Notes: generated by a model not told the origin, from the letters alone. Positions 6,851 through 16,985 are shown, counted from the first letter of the stretch. The stretch: 35,103 nt of DNA from Chara braunii (GCA_003427395.1 BFEA01000769.1:152597-187699); one strand, 5' to 3'. Numbers and translations are program-made.

Positions 6851-8764
6851 TTGCGCAAGCAGTTGGACGAGCTCCTTGAGAAAGGTTGGATTAGGCCCAG
6901 TTCATCTCCTTTTGGAGCACCAGTTTTATTCGTCCCCAAGAAGGAAGGAGAGTTGCGAATGTGTATAGAGTATAGGGGTCTAAATGCTATCACAATCAAG
7001 AATGTTGAACCATTGCCCAGGATAGACGATCTCTTAGATCGGGTGCAGGGTTGCAAGTATTTCTCTAAGATAGATTTGAAGTCCGGATACCATCATATAG
7101 AGGTCCATCCTGATGACAAGTACAAGACTGCGTTCCGGACTAGATATGGGCACTATGACTTCATAGTGATGCCCTTTGGACTAACCAATGCACCAGTGAC
7201 ATTTCAGCGATGTATGAACGATTTGTTTAGGCCTTGGTTAGATAGATTTGTCGTAGTGTATCATGACGACATCTTAGTTTTCAGTAGGACCCTCCAAGAG
7301 CACCAGGGTCATTTGAGGCAAGTCTTGGAGAAGCTCAGAGAGGCTAACTTCAAGATCAATGCAAAGAAGTGTGGGTGGGCCAAGACACAAGTTTTGTACT
7401 TGGGCCACGTGTTAAACGGAGATGGCATTGAGCCTGAGGACAATAAGATAGCGACGATTAGAGATTGGCCGACGCCCCGCACATTGACAGAGTTGTGGTC
7501 GTTCCTAGGCCTAGCTAACTACTATAGGAAGTTCGTGAGGAACTTCTCGACTATCGCCGCTCCCCTACGCAGGTTGCTCAAGAAAGAGGCAATCTGGCAG
7601 TGGGATAAAGACTGTACGTCTGCGCTAAAGAAGTTAAAGCGCGCGTTAATAGAGTATCCTATGCTCAAAGTAGCGGATACGTCCTTGCCATTTGTCGTCA
7701 CCACGGACGCGAGTCGGTATGGTATAGGCGCCGTGTTACAACAAGACGACGGCAATGGCTATAGACCCGTAGAGTTCATGTTCGCGAGGATGCCCTGTGA
7801 GAAGGTCGCTACCTCCACGTACGAGAGAGAACTCTACGCTCTCAGGCACGCTTTAGAGCACTGGAAGCATTACCTGCTTGGGAGGCACTTCGAAGTGTAC
7901 TTCGACCATGAGACTCTTAGATGGTTGAAGACACAGGCCAAGATGACACCCAAGTTGACTAGGTGGGCCGTTGAGATAGACCAGTACGACTTTGAGCTCA
8001 AGCCAGTTAAGGGCAAGTACAATGTAGTTGCGGATGCTCTGAGTAGAAGGTCAGACTACTTTGGAGCCATAGTTCACTATCTGGACATAGGGCGTGACCA
8101 GCAAAAGAAAGTTAGACAGGCGTATGTGCAGGACCCTATCTATAGTGACCTCCTCAAGAAGGTTAAGGAGGCCCCAGAGACCGAGCCAGATTACCGCACT
8201 ACAGAGGGGTTATTATTTGAGAAGACTAATGTAGTAGACCGCCTATGCGTTCCCAACAGTGAGGAGATCCGTAGTCTGATCCTAGGGGAATGCCACGATA
8301 AAGAGGGACACTTTGGTTGGCAAAAGACTTTAGCCAATCTTATGCACGCGTACATATGGCCAGGAATGAAAAACGATTGCATAGAGTATGTCCGCAGTTG
8401 TAAAGTCTGTCAAAGGAACAAGACTACTACGAGTGCCCCTCTAGGTCTTCTCAGACCCTTGCCTATTCCAAACCAGCTTGGGGATTCAGTCTCCATTGAC
8501 TTCATGGATGCCGGTGTCAAGAGTAGGCACGACAAGAGCCAAGTTATGGTCGTAGTCGCTAGATTTAGCAAGTATGCCATTTTTGTTCCTTTGCCTGCAG
8601 AGGCGCGTACCGAATTAGTTATCCAGAAGTTTTTCGATTTTTGGGTTAGTGAGCATGACGTCTGGCACGAGCTGATGAGAGTCTATGGATCTAAGTTGTT
8701 GATGTCGTCTGGCCGCCATCCAAAGACTAACGGTCAGACAGAGCAGATGAACAAGATCCTGTAG
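6851..8764 (+). CDS. pol: RT - RNase H - integrase open frame, internal 1 (defective)
   Basis: The longest open frame in the window (637 residues), a fragment of a chromovirus Pol. RT comes first: [42 protein letters not shown] and the catalytic box [11 protein letters not shown] at about 7253-7285, where the usual aliphatic residue of Y-x-D-D is His. RNase H follows with [18 protein letters not shown] and FDHETLRW, keeping Asp, Glu and Asp. The integrase zinc finger keeps HDKEGH and CKVC. The integrase core has SIDFMD, but an in-frame deletion at about 8657-8662 removes the segment with the second catalytic Asp (present in internal 2). The frame ends at TAG 8762-8764, which is CAG in internal 2. 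The N-terminal start is only where the frame opens. Confidence 0.9.
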   Translation: MRKQLDELLEKGWIRPSSSPFGAPVLFVPKKEGELRMCIEYRGLNAITIKNVEPLPRIDDLLDRVQGCKYFSKIDLKSGYHHIEVHPDDKYKTAFRTRYGHYDFIVMPFGLTNAPVTFQRCMNDLFRPWLDRFVVVYHDDILVFSRTLQEHQGHLRQVLEKLREANFKINAKKCGWAKTQVLYLGHVLNGDGIEPEDNKIATIRDWPTPRTLTELWSFLGLANYYRKFVRNFSTIAAPLRRLLKKEAIWQWDKDCTSALKKLKRALIEYPMLKVADTSLPFVVTTDASRYGIGAVLQQDDGNGYRPVEFMFARMPCEKVATSTYERELYALRHALEHWKHYLLGRHFEVYFDHETLRWLKTQAKMTPKLTRWAVEIDQYDFELKPVKGKYNVVADALSRRSDYFGAIVHYLDIGRDQQKKVRQAYVQDPIYSDLLKKVKEAPETEPDYRTTEGLLFEKTNVVDRLCVPNSEEIRSLILGECHDKEGHFGWQKTLANLMHAYIWPGMKNDCIEYVRSCKVCQRNKTTTSAPLGLLRPLPIPNQLGDSVSIDFMDAGVKSRHDKSQVMVVVARFSKYAIFVPLPAEARTELVIQKFFDFWVSEHDVWHELMRVYGSKLLMSSGRHPKTNGQTEQMNKIL

Positions 8765-9536
8765 CAAGTTCTGCGCATGTACATTAGACCGGATCAGATT
8801 AACTGGGACGAGATGTTACCCAAGGTAGCCAGTGCATACAATAACAGCGTGCATTTGTCCACCTGTCGCACTCCCAACGAGTTGCACAAGTCCTTTCGAC
8901 CACGTAGACTGTTTGAGGGACTTAACCGGCATTAGATTCACAGGCTACCGCCCGGTACCAGGAGTTCGTGATACAACACGAGAAAGAGATAGCCACTGTT
9001 GTTGAGAACCTCAGGAAGGCCCAGCACCGATTGATAGAACAGGCTAATACGCACCGTCGCCCATCGCAGTTTCAGGTAGGCGACCTGGTCTGGGTCAAGT
9101 CTAAAGAGTTTGCGCCTGAGAGAACATCTCGCAAAAGTTTCTGCCCACTTATAGAGGACCGTGGCCAGTCCTAGAAGTCAAGGGCGGAGAGGATGGGCCG
9201 TCCTACACAGTAGAGATACCAGCACACCTCCATACCTACCCTGTGTTTCACGCATCAAAGTTGCTGCCGTGTGTCACAAGTCAACAGTTTCCATCCAGAC
9301 GGTCCATGATCCCTCCAGACATGGACATGAGATATGACATTGACAGCATTGTAGGTGAAGATATGTTCAGGACAAGAGGTAGAGGTCGTCCGCAGAAGCA
9401 ATATAAGGTCCGGTTTGTGTATCAGGAACCGGAGGATGACCGCTGGTTCACTAGAGCAGAACTTCTAGAGACAGCTCCCTATATAGTTAGAGCCTACGAG
9501 AGAGATCAGAAAGATAAAGGTCCTGCCTTGGACTGA
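8765..9536 (+). pseudogene. pol: Integrase C-terminus and chromodomain, internal 1, broken
   Basis: This continues the integrase: LRMYIRPDQINWDEMLPK, then a frameshift, then HRRPSQFQVGDLVWVKSKEF (about 9052-9111), the start of the C-terminal DNA-binding module. A further shift near 9120 disrupts the GPY/F part. The last open piece (9243-9536) has VFHASKLLPCV followed by a chromodomain-like stretch (YDIDSIVGEDMF, KQYKVRFVYQEPEDDRWFTR, AELLETAPYIVRAYER) that places the element among the chromoviruses. The chromodomain targets integration to marked chromatin. It ends at TGA 9534-9536, 38 bp before LTR B. Confidence 0.85.
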
Positions 9537-9560
9537 GTTATTCTCGGAGGACCTCGAATT

Positions 9561-9574
9561 TAGGCCGGCGGGAG
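9561..9574 (+). other. Polypurine-like tract before LTR B
   Basis: TAGGCCGGCGGGAG lies directly before the LTR start TGAAAC, where the plus-strand primer tract is expected. It is imperfect (several pyrimidines). The same site before LTR C reads TAGGCCGACGGGAG. Confidence 0.5.
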
Positions 9575-10502
9575 TGAAACGGTATTCACCGGTTCGCAGT
9601 AGCTGATGCAGATCCCAAGGCCCGATCCCTAGTCCCCACCTTACCTGTGTACATTACCTGTGTCGACCCCTAGAGTTGAACCCGTGACCTGTGTATTTGT
9701 AGCAGTCGGTAGGTTGCTGTAGGGTCCATAGGTAGCAGGGGTTCGATCTGTAGACCTGTCGAGTAGGAGTCTCAGTCAGGTGTAGAGGTCGTAGCTGTAG
9801 CTTTCTCGAAGAGTCAAGGTCGTAGTTGCTGCAGTCCAAAAAGGTCAAGGTCGTAGCTGCTACAGTATCGAAATGCCAAGTCTACGACCTTCCGGAAGGT
9901 CTGAGTAGTGGCCTTTCAAAGTCTCCCACGTTTAGGCTAAGGCAAGTGGGCAAGTGGTGAGGCAAGTGGTGGAGTCTACCCGTGCTGAGTCAGCAGTCCT
10001 GGTCCAGTCAAGCAAGTACCGCATGGGACTGTGTGCACTACGGGCATGGGAAAGGGGCCAAACTAACGAGTTGCAGAAGTATAAATCAAGAGGCAACGCC
10101 CAGCCATTCATGCATTCCTGCGTGAGCCATGCGGAAGCGCTGCCATCAGCGACTTGTGCAAGGAGGTCTGCAGTGAGCCCGAGGACGAAATGGGCGAGAG
10201 AGAAGGAGTGTAGCCATCGCGATAGGGTAGTAGCGGCCATAGCCGCCATAGCTGTAGTTAGAGTTCAGTGTGTGTGCACGTGTGTGTTCAGAGTATCGCG
10301 TGTGGGATATCCAGGGTGATCCTGTGTATGCGGGCAGAGAGTTGTGTGGGGCGCTGAGTCGCCATAGCCATCGAAGTGAACTTGAATCTAAGTTGTGTTC
10401 TCGGTTACCATATCTCTGAGTTTTGAGTGGGCGCTTGCCGCCAGTTTGCTGCACACCTGTTTGCATGCATGAGAAGTGTGAATGAGAGCGAGTCTGATTG
10501 CA
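9575..10502 (+). repeat. LTR B (middle LTR)
   Basis: Starts TGAAACGGTATTCACC and ends GATTGCA, 928 bp. The start is fixed because the solo LTR at 31038 begins with the same TGAAACGG after unrelated flanking sequence. It differs from LTRs A and C at many places and shares with the solo LTR features such as GCAAGTGGGCAAGTGGT followed by GGCAAGTGGTGGA. A TATA box is at 10080. No primer-binding site follows: the next bases are already gag. Confidence 0.88.
10080..10086 (+). promoter_or_regulatory. TATA box of LTR B
   Basis: TATAAAT in GAAGTATAAATCAAGAGG, the same context as in LTR A and the solo LTR. Confidence 0.65.
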
Positions 10503-11891
10503 TAGGCAAGAGGTAGAGGCCCAACCTGACATACAGGGTAAGTTGGACAAGATCCTTTGGAGCATTGAGCTCCTAGGCCGTGCATGGACTGAACATCATC
10601 AGTCCGTTAGGGGCCAAGACATGGCCCTCCATTCCATCCGGAACGGTTTCGAGAGTTTGGCGCGACGTGGTAACTCACGTCGGGACCGAAGTGAGGAGAC
10701 TGAAGGACGTCGCAGAGAAATTTTGTGCAGGCGCCATTGAGGGCGCCAAAGTGGTAGCCGCATCAGAGAGTGAGGGTCGTACCTGCAAAGAGCCTGTTAA
10801 GCTCAAACTCCCTGACTCTTGTGGCGGGAAAAAGGAGGAGAATTTTGATAATCGGGAGGCTAGTGTCAACAGCTATGTATATTTACAACATATTTTACCT
10901 GAGGAACAAGTCCTTGTAGCCTTCCATGCCTTGAAGGATGAAGCGGCTAGTTTTCCCAGGTCCCTCGCGCGAGCAGCCAGTTGTGCAAACAACATGGTTG
11001 CATATTCCAAGGTTACCTCCCTTCCTCACTTCTTCAAACTCCTTAGAGAGAGGTTTGCAGACGTCACACGTGTCGCCAGGGCCTCCGATAAGCTGCAAAC
11101 GATCCACTCAAGGCAATGATGGACGACTTGGTTGACATCTCGGACCACGGGTCACCGAGACCCAGTTGGTTAATTTGTTTTGTCATGCAATGCCAAAGCC
11201 CCTGCGAGGGCATTTCTGTGAAAAGACCCAACAGGCCAACATTACGTACGATGCGTTAAGTAGAGAAGTGGTCCTGTTTAAGGCGAAATCCTTGCCAATT
11301 TCCACTTTTTGGCACAAGGATTTGGATAAAGGGAAAAAGTGGAAAGGACGTATCATCTCGGGTCAGGTTAGGGCCAATGATCATCTGATCCTTACTTTAG
11401 ATGAGGGTGGTACGGATGAAGTTCCCTACAGTCAGATTGAGTGGGGGCTAGAGGAGGATGACAGTAGTGTGGGTCAAGGGAGGACGTACGCTGCTGTCGC
11501 GGCTGGAGGTAGGCCGTAAGGTAGAGGAGGAGGCCAGGGCCAAGGGGGCCGAGCCATGGGCGGTCGAGGTTCGGGCGCACAGGGGGCTGGCGGCCAAAAG
11601 AACCGCCAAGAGGGAGGTAGGGGTCAAGGTCCCCCGCCGAATCCTTCGAGTCCCAGTTGATCCCCACAGCGGAGAGGTGAAGGATCACCTCAGAGGAGAG
11701 GAGGTTGGCACCCCGGTTGGCCACAGGGCCGGCCTTGGGAAGATTTGGGCTTGGACCAGAGAGTGTGGCAACAACGTATGGACCAGGGGCAGTGCATTTA
11801 CTGCGGTGACCCTGCCCATATCATTAAGTATTGTCCAAAGTATAGGGAAGCCCGTTTCGCTGCCCAAGGGTCAAAAGGCAGCCGCCGGTAG
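10503..11891 (+). pseudogene. gag: Gag of internal 2, 5'-truncated and broken
   Basis: Directly after LTR B the sequence matches internal 1 from about 4508, so the leader, gag start and coiled-coil region are deleted (roughly 2.1 kb). The capsid-like region is recognisable (REASVNSYVYLQHILPEEQV, FHALKDEAASFPRSL, ERFADVTRVARASDKLQ), then a small deletion between ACTCAAGG repeats near 11110 shifts the frame. The next piece (MPKPLRGHFCEKTQQANITY, STFWHKDLDKGKKWKG) ends at TAA 11517-11519, where internal 1 has CAA. A zinc knuckle with CIYCGDPAHIIKYC remains near 11791-11833. The last TAG (11889-11891) is shared with internal 1 and is probably the true gag stop. Confidence 0.82.
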
Positions 11892-12319
11892 GGGTCACAA
11901 CTGCCCCTACCACTAGGCCATGTGGGGAAGTGTGCGCGCACCACTTGGAAACTCCCACACCACATGAGCCTATGGCAGAGGTTGCAGGTCAGTACCTGGT
12001 TAGCTGTCCAAAGACTGCATGTGCTAGAGTTTCTCTAGGCACTTCTCTCACAAGACTGGCAGAAGAATTGAAGGAGAGGATGCCGGCCTGGGCCAAAATG
12101 AAGAAAGAAAGTAAGGGACTAGTTTTGGTAGATTTAGAAGTTTTCAGGAGCAGAGTGGGGCCCCTTATAGATACAGGGGCTATTCGTAGTTATATCAGCC
12201 TTAGAGCGTTGAAGAAGTTGAGGCTAGGTCTGGAAGTTCGAAAATTGGAAGACCCCATAGTCAGTATCCTCGCAGTTTTTCATTCCCTGACTCTCCTCGT
12301 AGAAGAGAGGCAGCAGGGG
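11846..12319 (+). pseudogene. pol: Protease region of internal 2, truncated
   Basis: Pol opens in the -1 frame with the same 46-nt overlap with gag as in internal 1 (11846-11891). The open piece includes MAEVAGQYLVSC, LAEELKERMPAWAKMKK and the aspartic protease motif LIDTGAIRSYIS, with Asp-Thr-Gly-Ala at 12170-12181. This is the better preserved of the two protease copies. After VSILAV it is deleted relative to internal 1 (the part corresponding to about 6310-6398), keeps FHSLTLLV, and then runs into the rearranged joint at 12320. Confidence 0.78.
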
Positions 12320-12436
12320 CCACACTCCCTAGTCCGTCACGCGAGGTCAAGACTGCCCGCCTGTTCCATGTGTCAGTCTTGACCTCGCCTGACGGAGTAC
12401 GGAGCCTACACTCATGCTCTCTTAAGTGGAGTGTGG
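12320..12436 (+). other. Inverted-duplication joint between protease and RT
   Basis: The sequence after the protease appears first in sense (CCACACTCC at 12320, AGTCCGTCACGCGAGGTCAA from 12331 to 12350) and then as its own reverse complement at 12374-12436. That inverted segment also contains the part missing from the sense copy; its minus strand encodes LHLREHECRL, as the plus strand of internal 1 does near 6490. At 12437 it joins mid-RT. The 25-bp arms (12331-12355 and 12374-12398) differ at two positions and could form a hairpin with an 18-nt loop. About 0.8 kb of pol is missing at the joint compared with internal 1. Confidence 0.85.
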
Positions 12437-13316
12437 TCTTGGAGAAGTTGAGAGAGGATAACTTCAAGATCGATGCGAAGAAGTGTGAGTGGGCCAAGAC
12501 ACAAGTCTTGTACTTGGGGCATGTTTTAGACGGAGATGGGATTAAGCCTGAGGACAGCAAGATAGCGGCGATTCGAGACTGGCCGATGCTCGGCACACTG
12601 TCAGACTTGCAGTCGTTCTTAGGCCTAGCTAACTATTATAGAAAGTTCACGAGGAACTTCTCTACTATCGCCGCTCTCCTTCGCAGGTTGCTAAAGAAAG
12701 AAGCGATCTGGACGTGGGACAAAGATTGTACGTTTGAAGTTAAAGCGCGCGTTGATAGAGTACCCCGTACTCAAGGTAGCAGATCCGTCCTTGCCATTTG
12801 TCGTCACTACGGACGCGAGTCAGTATGGTATAGGCGTCGTGTTACAGCAGGACGACAACAATGGCTATAGACCCGTAGAGTTCATGTCAGCGAGGATGCC
12901 CTCAAGGAAGGTAGCTACCTCGACTTACGAGAGAGAACTCTACGCTTTGAGGCAGGCCTTAAAGCACTGGAAGCATTACCTGCTTGGGGCACTTCAAAGT
13001 TTATTCAGACCACGAGACTGTTAGGTGGCTGAAGACGTAGGCCAGGATGACACCTAAGTTGACTAGGTGGGCCGCTGAGATAGACCAGTATGACTTTGAG
13101 CTCAAACCGGTCAAAGGCAAGTATAATGTAGTTGCGGATGCTCTAAGTAAAAGATCATACTACTTCGGAGCTATAGTTCATTATCTGGATATAGAGACAG
13201 ACCTGCAAGAGAAAGTAAGAGAGGCGTATGCGCGGGACCCTATTTATGGTGACCTCCTCAAGAAAGTTAAGGAGGCCCCAGAGACTGAACCACACTACTG
13301 CACTACATAGGGATGA
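12437..13316 (+). pseudogene. pol: RT C-terminus and RNase H, internal 2, broken
   Basis: This starts at the part of RT equal to [17 protein letters not shown] of internal 1, downstream of the catalytic YxDD box, which is absent. It continues with [20 protein letters not shown] and [19 protein letters not shown], shifts frame near 12735, then shows RNase H ([30 protein letters not shown]). A frameshift near 12985 breaks the third catalytic region, TAG at 13038-13040 replaces a CAG, and the linker to integrase ends at TAG 13308-13310. It cannot make reverse transcriptase. Confidence 0.82.
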
Positions 13317-14690
13317 TTGTTCGAGAAGACCAATGTAATAGACCGTTTGTGCGTCCCTAACAGTAAGGAGATCCGTAGTTTGATCTTGGGGGAATGCCAC
13401 GACACCGAGCGACATGTTGGTTGGCAGAAGACGTTAGCCAACTTGATGCACGCGTATACTTGGCCAGGGATGAGGGCCGAGTGTATAGAGTACGTTCACA
13501 GTTGTAAAGTCTGTCAAAGGAATAAGACCACTATGCGTGCCCCTCTAGGTCTTCTTCGACCTTTGCCCATTCCTTACTAGCATGACGATTCAGTGTCCAT
13601 TGATTTTTATGGATGCTAGCGTCAAGAGTAGGCATGGTAAGAGCCAAGTCATGGTAATGGTAGATAGATTTAGCAAATATGTTGTTTTTGTTCCCTTGCC
13701 CGCAGAAGCCCGTACATAGTTAGTCATTCATAAGTTTTTCGACTTGTGGGTTAGTGAGCACGGGATCCCATTGTCCATAGTCAGTGATAGGGACACCCGC
13801 TTTACAAGTTCGAACTGGCAGGAATTAATGAAAGTTTACGGGTCAAAGTTGTTAATGTCGTCTGACCGTCACCCTGAGACTAACGATCAGACCGAATAGA
13901 TGAATAAGATCCTGCAGCAAGTTTTGCGCATGTACATTAGACCCGATCAAGTCAACTGGGATGAGACGTTGCCCAAGGTAGCCAGTGCGTATAACAACAA
14001 CGTGCACTTAGCCAATTGTCGTACTCTCAATGAGTTGCATAAGTCCTTTAGACCGCGCAAACCGTTTGAAGGACTTAATTGGACCAGATTCATAGGTTAC
14101 CGACTGGTACTAGGGAGTTGGCGATACAGCACGAGAAGGAGTTAGCTACTGTTGTTGAGAACCTCAGGAAGGCCCAACACTGAATGATAGAACAGGCAAA
14201 TAAGCATCGTTGCCCGTCACAGTTTCAAGTAGGCGACCTGGTCTGGGTAAAGTCCAAAGAGTTTGCTCCTGAGGAAAACATTTCGCAGAAGTTACTGCCA
14301 GCTTACAGGGGACCGTGGCCAGTTCTAGAGGTTAAGGGTGGAGAGGATGGGTCGTCCTATACTATAGAGATCCCAACACACCTCCACACCTACCCTGTGT
14401 TCCATGCATCAAAGTTGTTGCCATGTGTCACAAGTAAACAGTTTCCATCAAGGAGATTCATGATTCCTCCGGACATGGATGGAAGGTATGACATTGAGGG
14501 CATTGTAGGTGAAGACGTATTCAGAACAGGAGGTAGAGGTCGTCCACAGAAACAATATAAAGTCAGATTTGCTTATCAGGAACCCGACAACGACCGCTGG
14601 TTTACTAGAGTTGAACTTCTAGAAACAGCTCCAGACATAGTTAGAGCCTACGAGAGAGAAAGGAAAGGTAAAGGTCTGGCCTTAGACTAA
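13317..14690 (+). pseudogene. pol: Integrase and chromodomain, internal 2, broken
   Basis: The zinc finger region has HDTERH and CKVC. The core keeps the region lost from internal 1 (IVSDRDTRFTSSNWQELM, about 13773-13830, with the central catalytic Asp), but it is interrupted by TAG 13578-13580, a +1 shift near 13605, a TAG near 13717 and TAG 13897-13899. The last open frame (14184-14690) is intact and complete in domain terms: QFQVGDLVWVKSKEFAPEEN, the GPY/F-type piece LPAYRGPWPVLEV, VFHASKLLPCV and a chromodomain-like end (RYDIEGIVGEDVF, KQYKVRFAYQEPDNDRWF). It ends at TAA 14688-14690 before LTR C. Confidence 0.83.
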
Positions 14691-14714
14691 ATTATTCTCG
14701 GAGGACCTCGAATT

Positions 14715-14728
14715 TAGGCCGACGGGAG
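14715..14728 (+). other. Polypurine-like tract before LTR C
   Basis: TAGGCCGACGGGAG directly before TGAAAC, equivalent to 9561-9574. Confidence 0.5.
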
Positions 14729-15581
14729 TGAAACAGTACTCACCTGTTAGCAGTAGAGAATGCAGATCCCAGGGCTCGATCCCTAGTTCTTACCTTACCT
14801 GTGTACAGTATCTGTGTACCTTGAGAGTTGAACCCGTGACCTGTGTATTCACAACAGTTGGTAGGGTGTCATAGGTCCGTAGGTTGTAGGGGTTCGATCT
14901 GTAGACATGTAGGATAGAGGTCTTAGTGAGTTTGAGAAGTCTTAGATGTAGCTCTTCTGAAGGGTCAAGGTCGTAGCTGCTACAGTCCTGAAAGGTCAAG
15001 GTCGTAGCTGCTACAGTGTTCGAAAGGCCAAGCCCACAGACTTCCGGAAGGTTCGGAAGTGGCCTTTCAAAGTTGTCTCACGTTTGGACAGAGGCAAGTG
15101 GGAAAGTGGTGAGCCCAACTGCGTTACGTCGGCAGTGTGACTGCATCGAGTTGGCAGTGCAAACCCATGCAGTTAGTAGTACCGGTCCAAGGTGTGTGTG
15201 TGTGTGATACAGTGTGTCGCGTGTGTGTGTGTGTGTGTGTGTGTTATACAGTGTGTCGCGTGTGTGTGTGTGTGTGTGTGATACAGTGTGTCGCATGTGG
15301 GTGTGTGGGTGTGTGTGTGTGTGTGTGTGTGTGATACATTGTGTCGCGTGTGGAATATCCAGGGTGATCCTGAGTTGAGTGTGTGTGAACAGCGAAGTTG
15401 AGCACAGTGACGAACAAAGAGTTGTTGGGCGCAACAGCGCCATAGCCATCAGAAGCGAGCTTGCATTGAACTGTGTTCTTGGTTGCCATATCTCTGAGCT
15501 TTGAGTGGGCGCTTGTCGCCAGTTTGGTGTGCTACCTGTTTGCATGCATGTGAAGGAAGAAAGTAAGCGAGTCTGATTGCA
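14729..15581 (+). repeat. LTR C (3' LTR, promoter region lost)
   Basis: Starts TGAAACAGTACTCACC and ends GATTGCA, 853 bp. It is very close to LTR A on both sides of a gap. The segment with the TATA box and start region (LTR A about 1801-2080) is missing and is replaced by an expanded TG-rich minisatellite at 15188-15346. Immediately after the LTR (15582) a ~130-bp unit of the neighbouring array resumes, so the insertion point is inside that array. Confidence 0.88.
15188..15346 (+). repeat. (TG)n / GATACAGTGTGTCGCG minisatellite in LTR C
   Basis: Four runs of TG alternate with ATACAGTGTGTCGCG-like spacers. LTR A has only one such unit, so this is an expansion within LTR C. Cys-Val-rich and Thr-His-rich open frames here are artefacts. 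Confidence 0.9.
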
Positions 15582-15789
15582 CAAATGTGCAAATATGTAT
15601 ATTTTATACATAGGACTGCCCAGATCCCCAACGACATCAAGTTCTGAGTGAAGGGATCCGCTCATTCTCTACGCAAGCTAGTAGCTTGAAGCATGGAAAC
15701 CTGGGTAAGTGTGCAAATGTGCCGATATGTATATCAGCCCGGATCCCCGACGACGTCAAGTACTTCCCATGCTCCTCTATATGTCGGTA

Positions 15790-15985
15790 GCAGTTTCTAG
15801 GAGATTCCTTCTTTCTAGAGGGAAACTGCTTGGAATGACCCAGACTAGCTCTGCAACAGCAAACCGTGAAGGCCTAGGACGCTTATTGGCCTGCTCTACC
15901 CTTAGATAATGGGCCTTCCAGATGTTGTCTGCAACACTTTCAGATCTCGTACTCTAGCACAAACTCTCGAGTGCCCAGTGTCAGT
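15790..15985 (-). pseudogene. Integrase C-terminal fragment, unit 1
   Basis: A minus-strand piece related to the stretch EFV...EKDL...VVENL...RRPSQF...DLVW of the chromovirus integrase C-terminus. It is the most decayed of the three copies, recognised mainly by alignment with units 2 and 3. Confidence 0.55.
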
Positions 15986-16504
15986 CTTTGAATTGACCAG
16001 GATTCAGATAGTAGATCGGTGGTCGAGGAAGCCGCCTCTTGTACAATTCATTCGGTGTGCGTGACACGACAATGTTATGTAACTAATTGAAACTCGTTGC
16101 ACAACACACTCACGCATGCAACGATGAAGCAGACTTGGAGAAGGCAAATCCACACAAACCCAAGAGAGATACACAGTGGAAGCTCATGATACAAAAACAG
16201 ATTTGAAGTGCAAACTTCAAATCTTAGTTCCCCCTTCCTTTTGCAACTGGTCAGATTACAACTCCCAAAATCTAAACCGCATTTAAACAACTGCGAAAAA
16301 AATAAAAACAAGTTTCAACGAAGTATCAAGGAGCCTCCTCCTTCCTCTAGGTCAACCCATAGCGATGCCAGCTATTCAGCATACAGCGCCCAACCTTCGA
16401 AACCAGCAAACCACCAACGTCACCTCCCGCTCACAAGTGCCAACCACGAACCCCTACCGAAACCCTGTTCACAAAGTCAACGCCCAACCAGGAGGGTATC
16501 TTCC

Positions 16505-16590
16505 CTATTTTGACTTGTAGGTATCTTCATCAAGAATCCGATCAATGTTGTACGTACCATCCACATCCGGTGGGACCATAGATCTGAGTG
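16505..16590 (-). pseudogene. Chromodomain start fragment in the array
   Basis: The minus strand reads RSMVPPDVDGTYNIDRILDE, parallel to the chromodomain entry RSMIPPDMDMRYDIDSIVGE of internal 1, then stops. An equivalent piece lies near 17720-17810. It shows that the array unit is the end of a chromovirus pol. Confidence 0.7.
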
Positions 16591-16985
16591 AAGGGATCCA
16601 ATCGTTCTCTACACAAGCTAGTAGCTTAGAAGCATGGAAAACTGGGTAAGTGTGCAAATGTGTTTATATGTATATTGTATACGTATGACTGCCCAGATCC
16701 TCGACGACATCAAGTTCTGAGTGAATGGATCTGATTGTTCTCTATGCAAGCTCGTAGCTTATCAGCATTGAAAACTGTGTGTGCAGATGTGTCAATATGT
16801 ATATTGTATACATAGGACTTCCCGGATCCCCGACGACATCAAGTTTTGAGTGAAGGGATTCGATTGTTCTCTACGCAAGCTAGTAGCTTAGAAGCATGGA
16901 AAACTGGGTAAGTGTGCAAATGTGCCGATATGTATATTGTATATGTTTGACTGCCCGGATCCACGAGGACATCAGGTACTTACCA
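16586..16985 (-). repeat. Run of ~130-bp units carrying VFHASKLL
   Basis: The landmark GAGTGAAGGGAT (with variants) recurs at 16586, 16719 and 16848, a 129-133 bp period. Single or double units also occur at 15582-15700 and 17807-18040. On the minus strand each unit encodes VFHASKLLACVEN, the linker before the chromodomain in gypsy pol, so the satellite-like unit is protein-coding in origin. Confidence 0.8.

Larger units (their letters stand above)
1433..15581 (+). mobile_element. Composite Ty3/gypsy chromovirus: LTR A - int 1 - LTR B - int 2 - LTR C
   Basis: Three LTRs in the same direction flank two internal regions with the chromovirus order gag, protease, RT, RNase H, integrase, chromodomain. 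Only internal 1 keeps a primer-binding site and leader; in internal 2 LTR B is joined directly to mid-gag. LTR A and LTR C match closely along their length, while LTR B is clearly more diverged and resembles the solo LTR at 31038. The unit is therefore not simply two neighbouring insertions; recombination between copies or template switching is likely. All genes are broken, so the element cannot be autonomous. Its right end falls inside a ~130-bp tandem unit that resumes at 15582. Confidence 0.85.

Noticed and set aside
15137-15489. Cys-Val-rich and Thr-His-rich ORFs in LTR C
   Set aside because: They are translations of the TG minisatellite.
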